Assembly: GCF_000381125.1 (NCBI RefSeq)
Contig: NZ_KB905932.1
Location: 124,001 to 188,000, forward strand
Source of the DNA: Caldimonas manganoxidans ATCC BAA-369
GTDB taxonomy: Bacteria > Pseudomonadota > Gammaproteobacteria > Burkholderiales > Burkholderiaceae_C
Direction: 5' to 3'
DNA length: 64,000 nucleotides
The first letter of the stretch is position 1. Every line of letters begins with the position of its first letter. Below are positions 10,160-18,926 of this stretch, piece after piece. A program made the translations under genes and the position numbers. A model generated the notes under the pieces. That model had not been told where the DNA came from and searched no databases. It was given only the letters and a program-made list of their open reading frames with translations.

Positions 10160-10165
10160 TACAAT
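10160..10165 (+). promoter_or_regulatory. -10 box of the tRNA gene
   Basis: TACAAT lies 16 nt before the 5' end of the tRNA and just after the hrcA stop codon. It would give a short precursor leader of roughly 10 nt. The -35 region is weak. Confidence 0.45.
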
Positions 10166-10181
10166 CGGGGGCTTGCCCTTC

Positions 10182-10258
10182 GGGCCGTTAGCTCAGTCGG
10201 TTAGAGCAGAGGACTCATAATCCTTGGGTCGCAGGTTCGAGTCCTGCACGGCCTACCA
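10182..10258 (+). tRNA. tRNA with CAU anticodon, probably tRNA-Ile2 (or elongator tRNA-Met)
   Basis: The 77-nt cloverleaf includes an encoded CCA end (10256-10258). The acceptor stem GGGCCGT pairs with ACGGCCT (first pair G-U), the D arm is GCTCAGTCGGTTAGAGC, and the T-psi-C loop is GTTCGAGTC. The anticodon CAT is at 10216-10218 in the loop CTCATAA. C4-G69 and C5-G68 in the acceptor stem plus an A discriminator are features used by the lysidine synthetase TilS to select tRNA-Ile2 over tRNA-Met. I therefore favour the minor isoleucine tRNA that reads AUA, but elongator Met remains possible. Confidence 0.93.
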
Positions 10259-10296
10259 CGCCTATCACGGTGCGTCGCCGCCATTGCGGCATGCAT

Positions 10297-12945
10297 CTAC
10301 TGTTGCAGCCAGTGCCGCAGCCGGGCATACAACAAGGCCGGCTCGACCGGCTTGGCGATGTGGTCGTTCATCCCGGCCGCCAGGCAGGCTTCGCGGTCTT
10401 CGCCGAAGGCATTGGCCGTCATCGCCACGATGGGGGTTTGCGCATACCCGGGCAAGGCCCGTATCGCCCGAGTGGCTTGCAAACCATCCATCTCGGGCAT
10501 GTGCATGTCCATCAAGATCAGACGGTACGGATAGGCCGAAGCCATGCGCACGGCATCCACCCCGGTGCCGGCCACGTCCACCTGCAAACCCACCGCACGC
10601 AGCAGTTCGCGCGCAACCTCTTGATTGACGGGGTTGTCTTCGACCAGCAGCAAACGTCCTTGCGTTGAGGGCACTTGCGGCTGCGCTGGGGCCGGACTGG
10701 GCAATGGCGCATGCAGCACACGCTGGCCCAACAAGGCAATCAAGGCATCGTGCAGCGCCGAAGGCGTCACCGGTTTGAGCAGCACGACCCCCACCCCTTC
10801 GTCGCGCGCGGCTTGGCGCAAGGCCGCATCATCACGCGCGGTGACCATCAGACAAGGAGGCATGGCCTGCGGCCCCCACAGTTCGCGCAAGCGTCGCACG
10901 GTTTGCAAGCCGTCCAGCTCGGGCATGAGCCAGTCGGTCACGATGACATCGGGCCGGTATGCGTCGCCCCGACTCATGTCGTGCACGGCCTGCACGCCGC
11001 TGTCGCAAGACTGCACCTGCAGCCCCATGATGTGGAGCATCTCGCCCAGCGCCTGGCGAGCCTCGATGAGGTCGTCGATGAGCAAGACCCGCAAGCCCCG
11101 CAGACGCACGTCCGAGCGTGCCGCCTGGGTGGCCGCACGACGCAAAGTCACGGTGAACCAGAAAGTGCTGCCCCGGCCGGGCTGGCTGTCCACGCCGATG
11201 TGGCCGCCCATCAGTTGCACCAAATGGCGCGTGATGGTCAAGCCCAGGCCTGTGCCGCCGTGGCGGCGGGTGCGGCTGCCGTCGAGTTGCTCGAAAGGGT
11301 GGAAGATGCGTTCGATCTGCTCGGGGGTGAGGCCCGGGCCGGTGTCCCGCACCGCGAACCGCAGCTCAATGTACTGGGCATCTTCGGCGAGCACCTCTCC
11401 GCTGAGCACGATGATGCCTTGGTCCGTGAATTTCACGGCATTGCTCAGCAAATTGAGCAGGGCTTGTGACAGTCGGGTGGCGTCTCCGTGCACCGACACG
11501 GGCAGATGGTCGGCATCGAGCACGAGCTCCAGGCCTTTGTCGCGCACCTTCGGGCCCACCAGGTCGCAGGCGCGCGACAACATCGTGTCGATGCGGAAGT
11601 CTGCCGGCTCGAGCTGCAGCTTGCCGGCCTCGATCTTGGCCAGGTCCAGCACGTCGTTGATGATGGACAACAAATGCTGGGCTGCCGCATCGATCTTGTC
11701 CAGCTTGTCGGCATGTTCACCCGTGCCGATCTGTTGGCGCAGCAAATGGGTCAATCCGATGATGGCATTCATCGGCGTGCGGATTTCGTGGCTCATGTTG
11801 GCCAGGAACGCGCTTTTGGCCCGGTTGGCCGCCTCGGCGCGGTCGCGCGCGCGGGTGAGCTCGACGTTGAGCGCTTCCAGGTGGTCTTGCGCCACTTTCA
11901 GGTCGGTCACATCGGTGGCGAAGAAGTAGTAACCGTGGACTTGGCCGTCTCGCCGGTCCGGCATGCGATAGGCCCAGAACTGCCGCGGAGTGTGCTCGCC
12001 CACGGCCCAGGTGTACTCGCCCTCGAAGCTTTCGCCTTCCAAGATGCGCCGGATCTTGGGCCATTCGCGCTGAAAGAGGTCTTCGCCCACGACCTCGGGA
12101 ATGGTGCGACCCATCGCCTCCTCGGCGCTCTTGCCCAGCCATTCGAGGTAGGCTTTGTTGGCAAAGCGCAATCTCAGCTCTTTGTCCCAATAGGCCACCA
12201 GGGTCGGTTGGTGATCGACCACCGTGCGCCAGAAGGCATCGGCCCGTCGCTGCTCGGCCAAAGCCTGGTCCAGATGGGTTTTGCGCTGGTCGGCCAGCGC
12301 CCGGTAACGCTGCTGGCTGTCTTGCAAAGCGGCTTCGATGCGCTGCTGTCGGCGCAGGGCGCGACGCACCGCCCAAGCCAGCATGGCCAACAGGACAATG
12401 GCGCCGCCCCAAGCCAGCCCATGGCGACGACGCTGCATCGCGATGCTGTCGTCCAAGCGCTGCGCCAGCGCCTGCACCATGCGCGCGGCCGCCGCGTCGA
12501 TGCGGCTGAGCATCAAACGTGCCGCGCTGGAGCGCAACCAGGCCTGCCGCTCTTGGCCGGCGCTCGCCCATTCCTGACGCAGCTGCGTGATCGCAGCGGC
12601 CAGCTCTTGCGCGGGCGCATCGAGATCGCCCGCGGCAGTGGCCATCTTGTGGAGCTGGTCCAGGGCCTGGTCGATCAAGGCCTGCCCCTGGGCCGCATTC
12701 CAAGGCCCGAGCGCATCGTCCGAGCCGAACGCCAGATGCAACATCCCTTGGGCCACGTCGCTGCGGGCCACCCGCATGTAGCGCAGGGTCTCGACCGTCT
12801 GCTCCAACTGGTTCAAATGGCTGCGCTGCAGCCACACGATGGTCAGGCAGATCAGCCCCGAGCCCACGATGGCAGCCCAAGCCCACACGGGCCAATCCCA
12901 AACCCCCCGCATGCGTGATCGATATCTTTTGCGGTACTTCGTCAT
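10297..12945 (-). CDS. Hybrid sensor histidine kinase with PAS domain and two receiver domains
   Basis: An 882-residue inner-membrane kinase. Transmembrane helices at about 18-40 and 177-194 enclose a helical periplasmic domain. A PAS domain (about 236-350) follows. The HisKA domain has the phosphoacceptor His386 (SHEIRTP), and the ATPase domain shows N502, G1 DTGPG 534-538 and G2 GGTGLGL 563-569. Two receiver domains follow, with phosphorylatable Asp671 ([10 protein letters not shown]) and Asp813 ([10 protein letters not shown]); the second lacks any output domain. The ATG overlaps the stop of the upstream solute-binding protein (ATGA, 12942-12945), so the two are probably co-translated. No dedicated output regulator or HPt protein is adjacent, so the target is unknown. 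Confidence 0.93.
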   Translation of the reverse strand: MTKYRKRYRSRMRGVWDWPVWAWAAIVGSGLICLTIVWLQRSHLNQLEQTVETLRYMRVARSDVAQGMLHLAFGSDDALGPWNAAQGQALIDQALDQLHKMATAAGDLDAPAQELAAAITQLRQEWASAGQERQAWLRSSAARLMLSRIDAAAARMVQALAQRLDDSIAMQRRRHGLAWGGAIVLLAMLAWAVRRALRRQQRIEAALQDSQQRYRALADQRKTHLDQALAEQRRADAFWRTVVDHQPTLVAYWDKELRLRFANKAYLEWLGKSAEEAMGRTIPEVVGEDLFQREWPKIRRILEGESFEGEYTWAVGEHTPRQFWAYRMPDRRDGQVHGYYFFATDVTDLKVAQDHLEALNVELTRARDRAEAANRAKSAFLANMSHEIRTPMNAIIGLTHLLRQQIGTGEHADKLDKIDAAAQHLLSIINDVLDLAKIEAGKLQLEPADFRIDTMLSRACDLVGPKVRDKGLELVLDADHLPVSVHGDATRLSQALLNLLSNAVKFTDQGIIVLSGEVLAEDAQYIELRFAVRDTGPGLTPEQIERIFHPFEQLDGSRTRRHGGTGLGLTITRHLVQLMGGHIGVDSQPGRGSTFWFTVTLRRAATQAARSDVRLRGLRVLLIDDLIEARQALGEMLHIMGLQVQSCDSGVQAVHDMSRGDAYRPDVIVTDWLMPELDGLQTVRRLRELWGPQAMPPCLMVTARDDAALRQAARDEGVGVVLLKPVTPSALHDALIALLGQRVLHAPLPSPAPAQPQVPSTQGRLLLVEDNPVNQEVARELLRAVGLQVDVAGTGVDAVRMASAYPYRLILMDMHMPEMDGLQATRAIRALPGYAQTPIVAMTANAFGEDREACLAAGMNDHIAKPVEPALLYARLRHWLQQ

Positions 12946-13811
12946 GGGCCGCCCTCCCTCGGCGGTTGTTCCAACGTGGGGCGCGCGTCCTCTCCCACCT
13001 GCCAGCGTGCCAGCAAGGCCGCGTACTGCGGGCTGACGAGCACATCGCGCAAGGCTGCATCCCAAGCTTGGCGCAAGGCCTGGTCTTCATGTCGGAACTG
13101 GAAAGCGGGGTGGTCCAGGTCCGCGCCCAAGAGCTCCCCAGGGGCCAAGGGCTGCGCCTGCAAGCGGCCTTGGCTGTGCGCGGCCATCCACTGCACCGAC
13201 GGCCATGACAAAGCGAACGCATCGGCCCAGCCTTCGAGCACGGCCGCCTGTCCGCTGGCCGCATCGGGCACGAGCATCAAGCGGTCTTGCAGGCCACCAC
13301 CGGCCAACCAGCGCTGGTGCTCCACCGAACCTTCGATCACGGCCACGCGCTGCACCGTCTCCCACCCGTGCCAGGCGGCCGCAGGTGAGGTGTCTTCGGC
13401 GGCACGCCGCCACAACACGCCGCTGCGCACTTGCATCATCGGCCGAGAATGCGCCACCCAAGCCTCCCGCTGCGCGGTGATGAACATGCCTGCGGCCACC
13501 ACGTCGAAGCGATGCGCCCGCAGCTCGGGGATCAAGGCATCGAAGCGGGTCTGGATCCACTCGTAATGGGCAACCCCCAGACGCTCGCCCACCATCCGCG
13601 CCACTTCGGGAGCCAGCCCCTCGACCCGTCCGTCGGCGCGCACCACGGCATAAGGCGGCTCCACGGCATACCCCACGCGCAAAGGCTCACCGGCACGCAG
13701 GCGCTGCAAGGTATCGGCCCGGTCATGCGTGGCGTGCCTGCCTGGCAAGACACCCCACATCGTGATCAGACCCATGACGGCTGCCGCCGCCCACATCCAC
13801 CGCCGCGTCAC
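12942..13811 (-). CDS. Periplasmic solute-binding (SBP_bac_3 type) protein paired with the hybrid kinase
   Basis: A 289-residue protein resembling amino-acid-type ABC solute-binding proteins ([38 protein letters not shown]). I chose the GTG at 13811 because an AGGAGG sequence lies 5 nt upstream; it gives a short N-terminus [19 protein letters not shown] that can act as a signal peptide or anchor. No ABC permease or ATPase genes are nearby. Instead the gene overlaps the hybrid kinase by four bases, which suggests it is a ligand-binding partner of the sensor, not a transport component. That pairing is inference from gene order. The ligand cannot be predicted. Confidence 0.85.
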   Translation of the reverse strand: MTRRWMWAAAAVMGLITMWGVLPGRHATHDRADTLQRLRAGEPLRVGYAVEPPYAVVRADGRVEGLAPEVARMVGERLGVAHYEWIQTRFDALIPELRAHRFDVVAAGMFITAQREAWVAHSRPMMQVRSGVLWRRAAEDTSPAAAWHGWETVQRVAVIEGSVEHQRWLAGGGLQDRLMLVPDAASGQAAVLEGWADAFALSWPSVQWMAAHSQGRLQAQPLAPGELLGADLDHPAFQFRHEDQALRQAWDAALRDVLVSPQYAALLARWQVGEDARPTLEQPPREGGP

Positions 13812-13921
13812 CGCGCCCTCCTGTGCCCGGCTGCGTCGCTGAGGCCAACACGGCCCGCATGCGCGCTTCCACACCGAGCGTCCATACCCTCATGCTAGAA
13901 GGGCTCGGCCCAAGGTCCCAT

Positions 13922-13939
13922 ACCCCCAAAATGGGGGGT
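13922..13939. repeat. C-rich/G-rich hairpin between divergent genes
   Basis: ACCCCC-AAAAT-GGGGGGT forms a short perfect inverted repeat with one extra G, in the 202 bp gap between the solute-binding protein/kinase operon and the YdjM-family gene. A similar C-run/A-loop/G-run structure lies at 23490-23514, also in a divergent gap. It may be an operator or only a chance GC hairpin. Apart from this and a GACAAT hexamer next to the YdjM-family start, nothing else is seen in the gap. Confidence 0.4.
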
Positions 13940-14013
13940 GTTGCGCGATCAACGCACGGGCGGGATGGGGTGTTCCAAACTGGCGCGATCGTGTGCGCCG
14001 CGACAATCGGAGG

Positions 14014-15021
14014 ATGGACTCCGTTTCTCAATTGGCGTTGGGCGCGGCCGTCGGCCTGGCGGTGATGGGGCGGCGCACGGCACGGTGGAAGGCCGCCCTG
14101 TGGGGCGGCATCGCAGGCACCCTGCCGGATTTGGATGTGCTGATCGACTTCGGTGATGCGGTGCGCAACATGACGTATCACCGCAGCGCCAGCCATGCCT
14201 TGCTCTATCTGAGCCTGGCTGCACCGCTGCTGGCCGCGATCGTAACTCGGGTGCATGGGGAGACGGGCCTGTTTCGGCGTTGGTGGCTGGCCCTGTGGCT
14301 GGCGCTGGTGACCCACCCGCTGCTGGATGCGATGACGGTGTATGGCACCCAGCTGGCCTTGCCCTTCACCGACCACCCCTTCGGCATGGGCAGCATCTTC
14401 ATCATCGACCCGCTGTACACCTTGCCTTTGCTGGTGGGCATCGCGGCGGCTTTGGGGTCGCGCCGGGTCGACCGTCTGCACTGGAATGCGGCCGGGCTCG
14501 TGCTGAGCACCGTCTATCTTGGCTGGAGTGTCGTGGCCCAGCAACAAGCCCTGGCCGTCGCGCGCGAGTCGCTGGCGGCCCAGGGCGTGGCGGTGCAGCA
14601 GCTGATGGCCACGCCCACGGCCTTCAACACCGTGTTGTGGCGCATCGTGGCGGTCTCGCCCGAGGCGCACTGGGAGGGCTTCTACTCCTTGCTGGACGAG
14701 GGCCGCCAGATCCCGTTCGACCGCTTCGATCGCGGACAGGCGCTTTACGAAGCCCTGCGCGATCACGGACCCGTGCAGCGCATCGCCTGGTTCAGCAAGG
14801 GTTATTTCAAGATGCAGGTGCGTGATGGGCAGGTGCTGATGAGCGACCTGCGCATGGGCCAGGAACCGTTTTACGTCTTCACGTTCCGCATGGCGCAGCT
14901 GCGCAGCGACCCGGTGCCGCTGGCACGCCCCGAGCAGGTCGGCTCGCGCCCCGACCTGGCCGAGGCCCTGCCTTGGTTGTGGCGGCGCGCTTGGGGCGAG
15001 CCGCTGCGGCCGCCGCGCTGA
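14014..15021 (+). CDS. YdjM/PF04307-type metal-dependent membrane hydrolase
   Basis: A 335-residue integral membrane protein of the family often named metal-dependent hydrolase. The N-terminal half has several hydrophobic helices with conserved polar clusters: TLPDLDVLIDFGD, HRSASHALLYL, HPLLDAMTVYGT, and GSIFIIDPLYTLPL, which probably bind metal. The C-terminal third is soluble. The family's substrate is not known. The start MDSVSQLALGA at 14014 follows GGAGG with no spacing, so initiation there may not use a normal Shine-Dalgarno; a GTG at 13993 would add seven residues. The 3' end is 3 bp from the convergent Nudix/MBL gene. Confidence 0.85.
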   Translation: MDSVSQLALGAAVGLAVMGRRTARWKAALWGGIAGTLPDLDVLIDFGDAVRNMTYHRSASHALLYLSLAAPLLAAIVTRVHGETGLFRRWWLALWLALVTHPLLDAMTVYGTQLALPFTDHPFGMGSIFIIDPLYTLPLLVGIAAALGSRRVDRLHWNAAGLVLSTVYLGWSVVAQQQALAVARESLAAQGVAVQQLMATPTAFNTVLWRIVAVSPEAHWEGFYSLLDEGRQIPFDRFDRGQALYEALRDHGPVQRIAWFSKGYFKMQVRDGQVLMSDLRMGQEPFYVFTFRMAQLRSDPVPLARPEQVGSRPDLAEALPWLWRRAWGEPLRPPR

Positions 15022-15024
15022 GGC

Positions 15025-16716
15025 TCAGGCCACGATCCAGCCAGCCTCGCTCTCGCGCACCCGGCCTTCGGATTGCAGCTTGAGCAAGTGGGCCAGCAAG
15101 GAGCGTTCGGCCATGGCATGCAGGGCCGGCCTCAAGTCGGCGTAGACCTGCTCGCGCAACACCGGCACCGACGCCGGCCCCAGGCGGGCGACGGCCTGCA
15201 GCACCAGGGCCTCACGGTGCAGGCGGTGGGCGATGAGGCCTTCGAGCACGCGCCGCGGCTCGGCCATCAAAAAGCCGTGGCCAGGGGCCAGCCAGTCCAG
15301 GTCCAGGTCGAGCAAGGCGCGCAGCGAGTCGAGGTAGGCCGTCATGTCGCCGTCCGGGGGGTTGATCACCACGGTGGACGACTGCATCACGTGATCGCCG
15401 GTGAACAGCAGCTTTTCCTCTTCGAGCAGGAAGCACAGATGGTTGGACGCATGCCCGGGGGTGTGCCACACGCGCAGATGGGCATGTTCCGCGCAGCTCA
15501 GGCGCTGCCCGTGTTGGAGCTCGACATCCAGTGCCAAATGGGCATCGTGCCCCTGCGGATGGGCCGGCCAGCGGCCGGCCACCGGCGCACCGGTGAGCTC
15601 GCGCAATCGCCACGCGGCCGGGGAATGGTCTTTGTGGCTATGGGTGAGGACGATGGCCTCGATCGGCCCCGGGGCGGCAGCCAGAACGGCTTGGACATGC
15701 GCCTCGTCCGGCGGACCGGGGTCGATCACGGTCCAGCGTTGGGCTGCGCCGCCACCGACGAGGTAGGTGTTGGTGCCCGGCCCGGTCATCACGCTGCCAT
15801 TGGGCGCGGTGATGCGGATCACCCGCTCGGACAAACGCACCGGCACGCCGGGCTCGAGTGCGTAGGACGCATGCCCATGGCCTTGCGGGTCCAGGCGGCC
15901 GATCTCGGCCCAGGCGGGTTCATCGGGCATCACCGGGCGCTCGCCCTGCGGCCCGCGGCCAATGCGTGGCATCACCAAGGCCACCTCGCGCGGCGCGTGG
16001 GCCCAGGCCATGAGGGCGCGGGCTTGGGCAAAACGCGACAGCACATCCAGCGTGACGCGCGTGGGGGTCATCAGCTTGAACTGGGCGGGATCGCGGGCCA
16101 AGACGTCCTGGGGGCGGAACCAGCCATGTTCGACGGTTTCGAGATCGTCATGGGCCGTGTCCTGCCCCGCCGGGGCCACGGCCACGAAGAAGCGGGTGTC
16201 GAAGCGCTTGGCCCGCCCTTTGGGCGTGAGCCAGTGGCTGAGATAGGCCAGCCGGTCTGGACGCAGCACCCAGCCGGCCCGGCGGCACAGGTCGGCCCAG
16301 GCCAGTTCGCCGCGGTGGATCTGGCCTCGCCAGGTCTGCAGCGTGGGCGCGTCCGGGCGCGGCCCGTCGGCAAAGAGCAGACCGCATTCCTCGAAGCATT
16401 CGCGGATCGCACACATGTAGTAGTCGAGCGCGCCATCGTCCAGGCCCAGCCGCTCGTTGGCCGTGCGTGCCTCCAACCCGCGGGCGCAAGCGCTGGCCAA
16501 CCGGTCGCCGGGGTCGACCAACCCCCCCGGGAACACCCAAGCGCCGCTGTTGTGGTCGCCGCGTTCGGCTCGGCGCAGCAGCAGCACCTCCAGTCCGCAA
16601 GGTCCGTCGCGCACGACGACCAAGGTGGCAGCCGCACGGGGCGCAGGCTCGGACGAGGAGGCCGGGGCCTCGGCATGGACAGCAATGTCATTCATCGTGG
16701 ATGTGGTGTGAGCCAT
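15025..16716 (-). CDS. Fused Nudix hydrolase / metallo-beta-lactamase-fold hydrolase
   Basis: A 563-residue two-enzyme fusion. Residues about 28-230 are a Nudix domain with a split Nudix box: GGLVDPG at 64-70 and REcfEEcG at 105-112, separated by an insertion of around 25-30 residues compared with the usual box. An interrupted box of this kind is known for NUDT19-like CoA diphosphatases. Residues about 285-490 are an MBL domain with zinc ligands HSHKDH (359-364), H422, D441 and H480. A C-terminal winged-helix-like tail (about 500-563) resembles LACTB2-type proteins. The start could also be the ATG at 16695. Substrates are unknown; a nucleotide, CoA-derivative or RNA substrate is possible. Confidence 0.88.
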   Translation of the reverse strand: MAHTTSTMNDIAVHAEAPASSSEPAPRAAATLVVVRDGPCGLEVLLLRRAERGDHNSGAWVFPGGLVDPGDRLASACARGLEARTANERLGLDDGALDYYMCAIRECFEECGLLFADGPRPDAPTLQTWRGQIHRGELAWADLCRRAGWVLRPDRLAYLSHWLTPKGRAKRFDTRFFVAVAPAGQDTAHDDLETVEHGWFRPQDVLARDPAQFKLMTPTRVTLDVLSRFAQARALMAWAHAPREVALVMPRIGRGPQGERPVMPDEPAWAEIGRLDPQGHGHASYALEPGVPVRLSERVIRITAPNGSVMTGPGTNTYLVGGGAAQRWTVIDPGPPDEAHVQAVLAAAPGPIEAIVLTHSHKDHSPAAWRLRELTGAPVAGRWPAHPQGHDAHLALDVELQHGQRLSCAEHAHLRVWHTPGHASNHLCFLLEEEKLLFTGDHVMQSSTVVINPPDGDMTAYLDSLRALLDLDLDWLAPGHGFLMAEPRRVLEGLIAHRLHREALVLQAVARLGPASVPVLREQVYADLRPALHAMAERSLLAHLLKLQSEGRVRESEAGWIVA

Positions 16717-16798
16717 GGGGCTGGATCATGCACGGCCGCAGGATCGCCGGCCGTCACCTGGGCGACCGATGAGGCCCGAACCGCGCACGGCGCCCTCG

Positions 16799-17848
16799 CT
16801 ACACCACCCGGTGGAACCAGAACACCGACAGGCCGGCGGCCAGCAGCATCAGCGCGGCCGCTGCAGCGGCAAACAGGGCCGTGACCTCGATCTCGCGGGT
16901 CTCCAGGGCCAGCTTGGAATGCAGGCCCTGGTAGATTTTCTTCAGGTCCGGGGCCGAGCCGGCGTAGAAATATTCGCCGCCGGTGATCTGGGCAATGCTG
17001 CGCAAGGCGTCTTCGTCCAGGCGCACGCGCATCGACCAGCCGTCGCCGACCAAGATTTCGCCATGCTCGGTGCCCACCCCGACGGTGTAGACCTTCACGC
17101 CGCGTTCGGCCGCCATGCGGGCCGCCTCCAACGGGTTGGGGCCGGTGGTGGTTTGGCCATCGGTGAGCAAGATGATGGCTGCCGAGCCATAAGAGCCCGG
17201 CTCCACCGGCGGCGGGGGCTTGCGAGCCGAGTTGCGCTGGTCGAGCGAGCGGCCCAGGCGGTTGTCCTCGCCACCCGGACGCGGATTGCTGCCGCGCAGG
17301 TCGAACTCGATGTCTGGAAAGATGGCCTGCAGCGACACCAGGATGCCGCTGCCCACGGCCGTGGCGCGCTGGAAGTTGAAGCGGTCGATGGCGGCCAACA
17401 CGTCTTCTTTGTTGTAGGTGGGCGGCTGGGTCAGCAACGCCGTGCCGGCAAAGGTGACCACGCCGATGCGGGTGCTGCTGTCTTGCAAGGCCACGAACTC
17501 CCGCGCCGCGGCCTGCGCGGCAGCCATGCGGTTGGGCTCCACATCGGTGGCGCGCATGCTGCCCGAGACGTCCATCGCCAAGATCACCATGCGCTGTTGC
17601 GAGGGCAGGATCACGCGGGCCGTGGGCCGGGCCACGGCCACGAGCAGGCCGGCCAAGGCCAGCAGCATCAGCGCCGGCGGCAGGTGGCGACGCCAACCCG
17701 CACCGCGACCCAGCGCCTCGCGCACCAGGGACAGCCCGGAATAACGCAGCGCCAGGCGTCGGCGACGGCGCAGCAGCCACAGGTAGGCCACCACGCTCGC
17801 AGGGACGAGCCCCAGCAACCACAACATCTCCGGCCAGAGGAATGACAT
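16799..17848 (-). CDS. VWA-domain membrane protein (BatA-like)
   Basis: A 349-residue protein with two N-terminal hydrophobic segments (about 8-26 and 57-73), a von Willebrand A domain whose metal site DVSGSM starts at residue 93, and a C-terminal transmembrane helix (about 322-345). Such proteins occur with MoxR ATPases and DUF58 proteins and are thought to help assemble or stabilise envelope complexes. The start at 17848 follows a GGGAG-like ribosome binding site, 10 bp after the DUF58 gene stop. It is the last gene of the protease-moxR-DUF58-VWA operon. The BatB, BatD and BatE genes found in fuller clusters are absent. Confidence 0.9.
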   Translation of the reverse strand: MSFLWPEMLWLLGLVPASVVAYLWLLRRRRRLALRYSGLSLVREALGRGAGWRRHLPPALMLLALAGLLVAVARPTARVILPSQQRMVILAMDVSGSMRATDVEPNRMAAAQAAAREFVALQDSSTRIGVVTFAGTALLTQPPTYNKEDVLAAIDRFNFQRATAVGSGILVSLQAIFPDIEFDLRGSNPRPGGEDNRLGRSLDQRNSARKPPPPVEPGSYGSAAIILLTDGQTTTGPNPLEAARMAAERGVKVYTVGVGTEHGEILVGDGWSMRVRLDEDALRSIAQITGGEYFYAGSAPDLKKIYQGLHSKLALETREIEVTALFAAAAAALMLLAAGLSVFWFHRVV

Positions 17849-17858
17849 GTCCGTCTCC

Positions 17859-18926
17859 CTAAGGACCCAGCGGGGGGGGTGTGGCCAGGGCCGCCGCCGG
17901 ACGCATCGACGCGGCCCCGCCGCCGGCGGCCAAGCGCACACGCAGCCGGCGCAGCTCCACGAAACGGCGCACCGCCGCCACCAGGTCTTCGTCGGTGGCC
18001 AGCTCCAGCACATCCACCCTGGCATCGGCGAAGGCCAGGCGCAAACCGGCCTCGCGGTCCTGCGCGGCCTGCTCGAAGCGCCGGCGAAATCCCGCATCAT
18101 GGGTGTCCACCCACAGCTGCTCGCCGGTCTCGGCATCTTCGAACATCACCAAGCCCAGGTCGGGCAGCGCCACCTCCAGAGGATCGGTCAAACGGACGGC
18201 CAGGACCTCGTGGCGCTGCGCCAAGTGGCCCAGCGCCTCGGTCCAGCCGGGGGCTGCGATGAAGTCGGACACGACGAACACCAGCGAGCGCCGGCGCATC
18301 AAACTGCCGGCGCGGTGGAACAGGCGCGCCAGATCGGTGCCTTGCGTGGCCGCAGACGCCGCCGGGGCGGGCCGCATCAGCAGCCGGTGCACCAGTTGCA
18401 ACACCTGGCTGCGTCCGCCGCGCGCCGCCATCACGGTATCGACCGTCTCGCCGCAGACGAGGGCGCCCACGCGGTTGCCGTGGCGTGTGAGCAGGCGGGC
18501 CATCAAAGCCACGAAGGCGACCAAGACGTCGCGCTTGCTGAACTCGCCAGCCCCGAAATGAACCGAGCCGCTGAGGTCGAGCAAGAACCACACGTTGATG
18601 TCGCGGTCTTGCTGGAACTCGCGTACATGAGGCACCTGGATGCGGGCGGTCACGTTCCAGTCGATGTAGCGCACGTCGTCGTGGAGCTGGTATTCCCGCA
18701 GGTCGGCCAGATCGAGCCCTTGGCCACGCCACAGCGTGCGGTAGTCGCCTTCGAGCCAGCCGTCCAGGCGTCGCAGCACCGTCCACTCCAACCGGCGCAG
18801 CAGGCGATCGGCCTCGCCGAGGGCGGCATGCGTTTGCTCGGCATCGAAAGGTGCGGTCTGGCCATCCGACGCGGCTCGGGCATCGGCCCGGCGCCGGACC
18901 TCAGGCGACGGCTTCGGGGCGCGCAT
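17859..18926 (-). CDS. DUF58 domain protein
   Basis: A 355-residue soluble protein with the DUF58 core motif (DVRYIDWNVTARIQVPHVRE followed by FQQDRD) and a degenerate VWA-like fold behind it (NVWFLLDLSGSV). It is the standard partner of MoxR ATPases. Its start overlaps the 3' end of moxR by 26 bp and its stop lies 10 bp before the VWA gene, which strongly supports co-expression. The C-terminal about 20 residues are low-complexity Ala/Pro. The exact biochemical role of DUF58 proteins is unknown; an adaptor between the ATPase and VWA protein is the usual proposal. Confidence 0.9.
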   Translation of the reverse strand: MRAPKPSPEVRRRADARAASDGQTAPFDAEQTHAALGEADRLLRRLEWTVLRRLDGWLEGDYRTLWRGQGLDLADLREYQLHDDVRYIDWNVTARIQVPHVREFQQDRDINVWFLLDLSGSVHFGAGEFSKRDVLVAFVALMARLLTRHGNRVGALVCGETVDTVMAARGGRSQVLQLVHRLLMRPAPAASAATQGTDLARLFHRAGSLMRRRSLVFVVSDFIAAPGWTEALGHLAQRHEVLAVRLTDPLEVALPDLGLVMFEDAETGEQLWVDTHDAGFRRRFEQAAQDREAGLRLAFADARVDVLELATDEDLVAAVRRFVELRRLRVRLAAGGGAASMRPAAALATPPPLGP

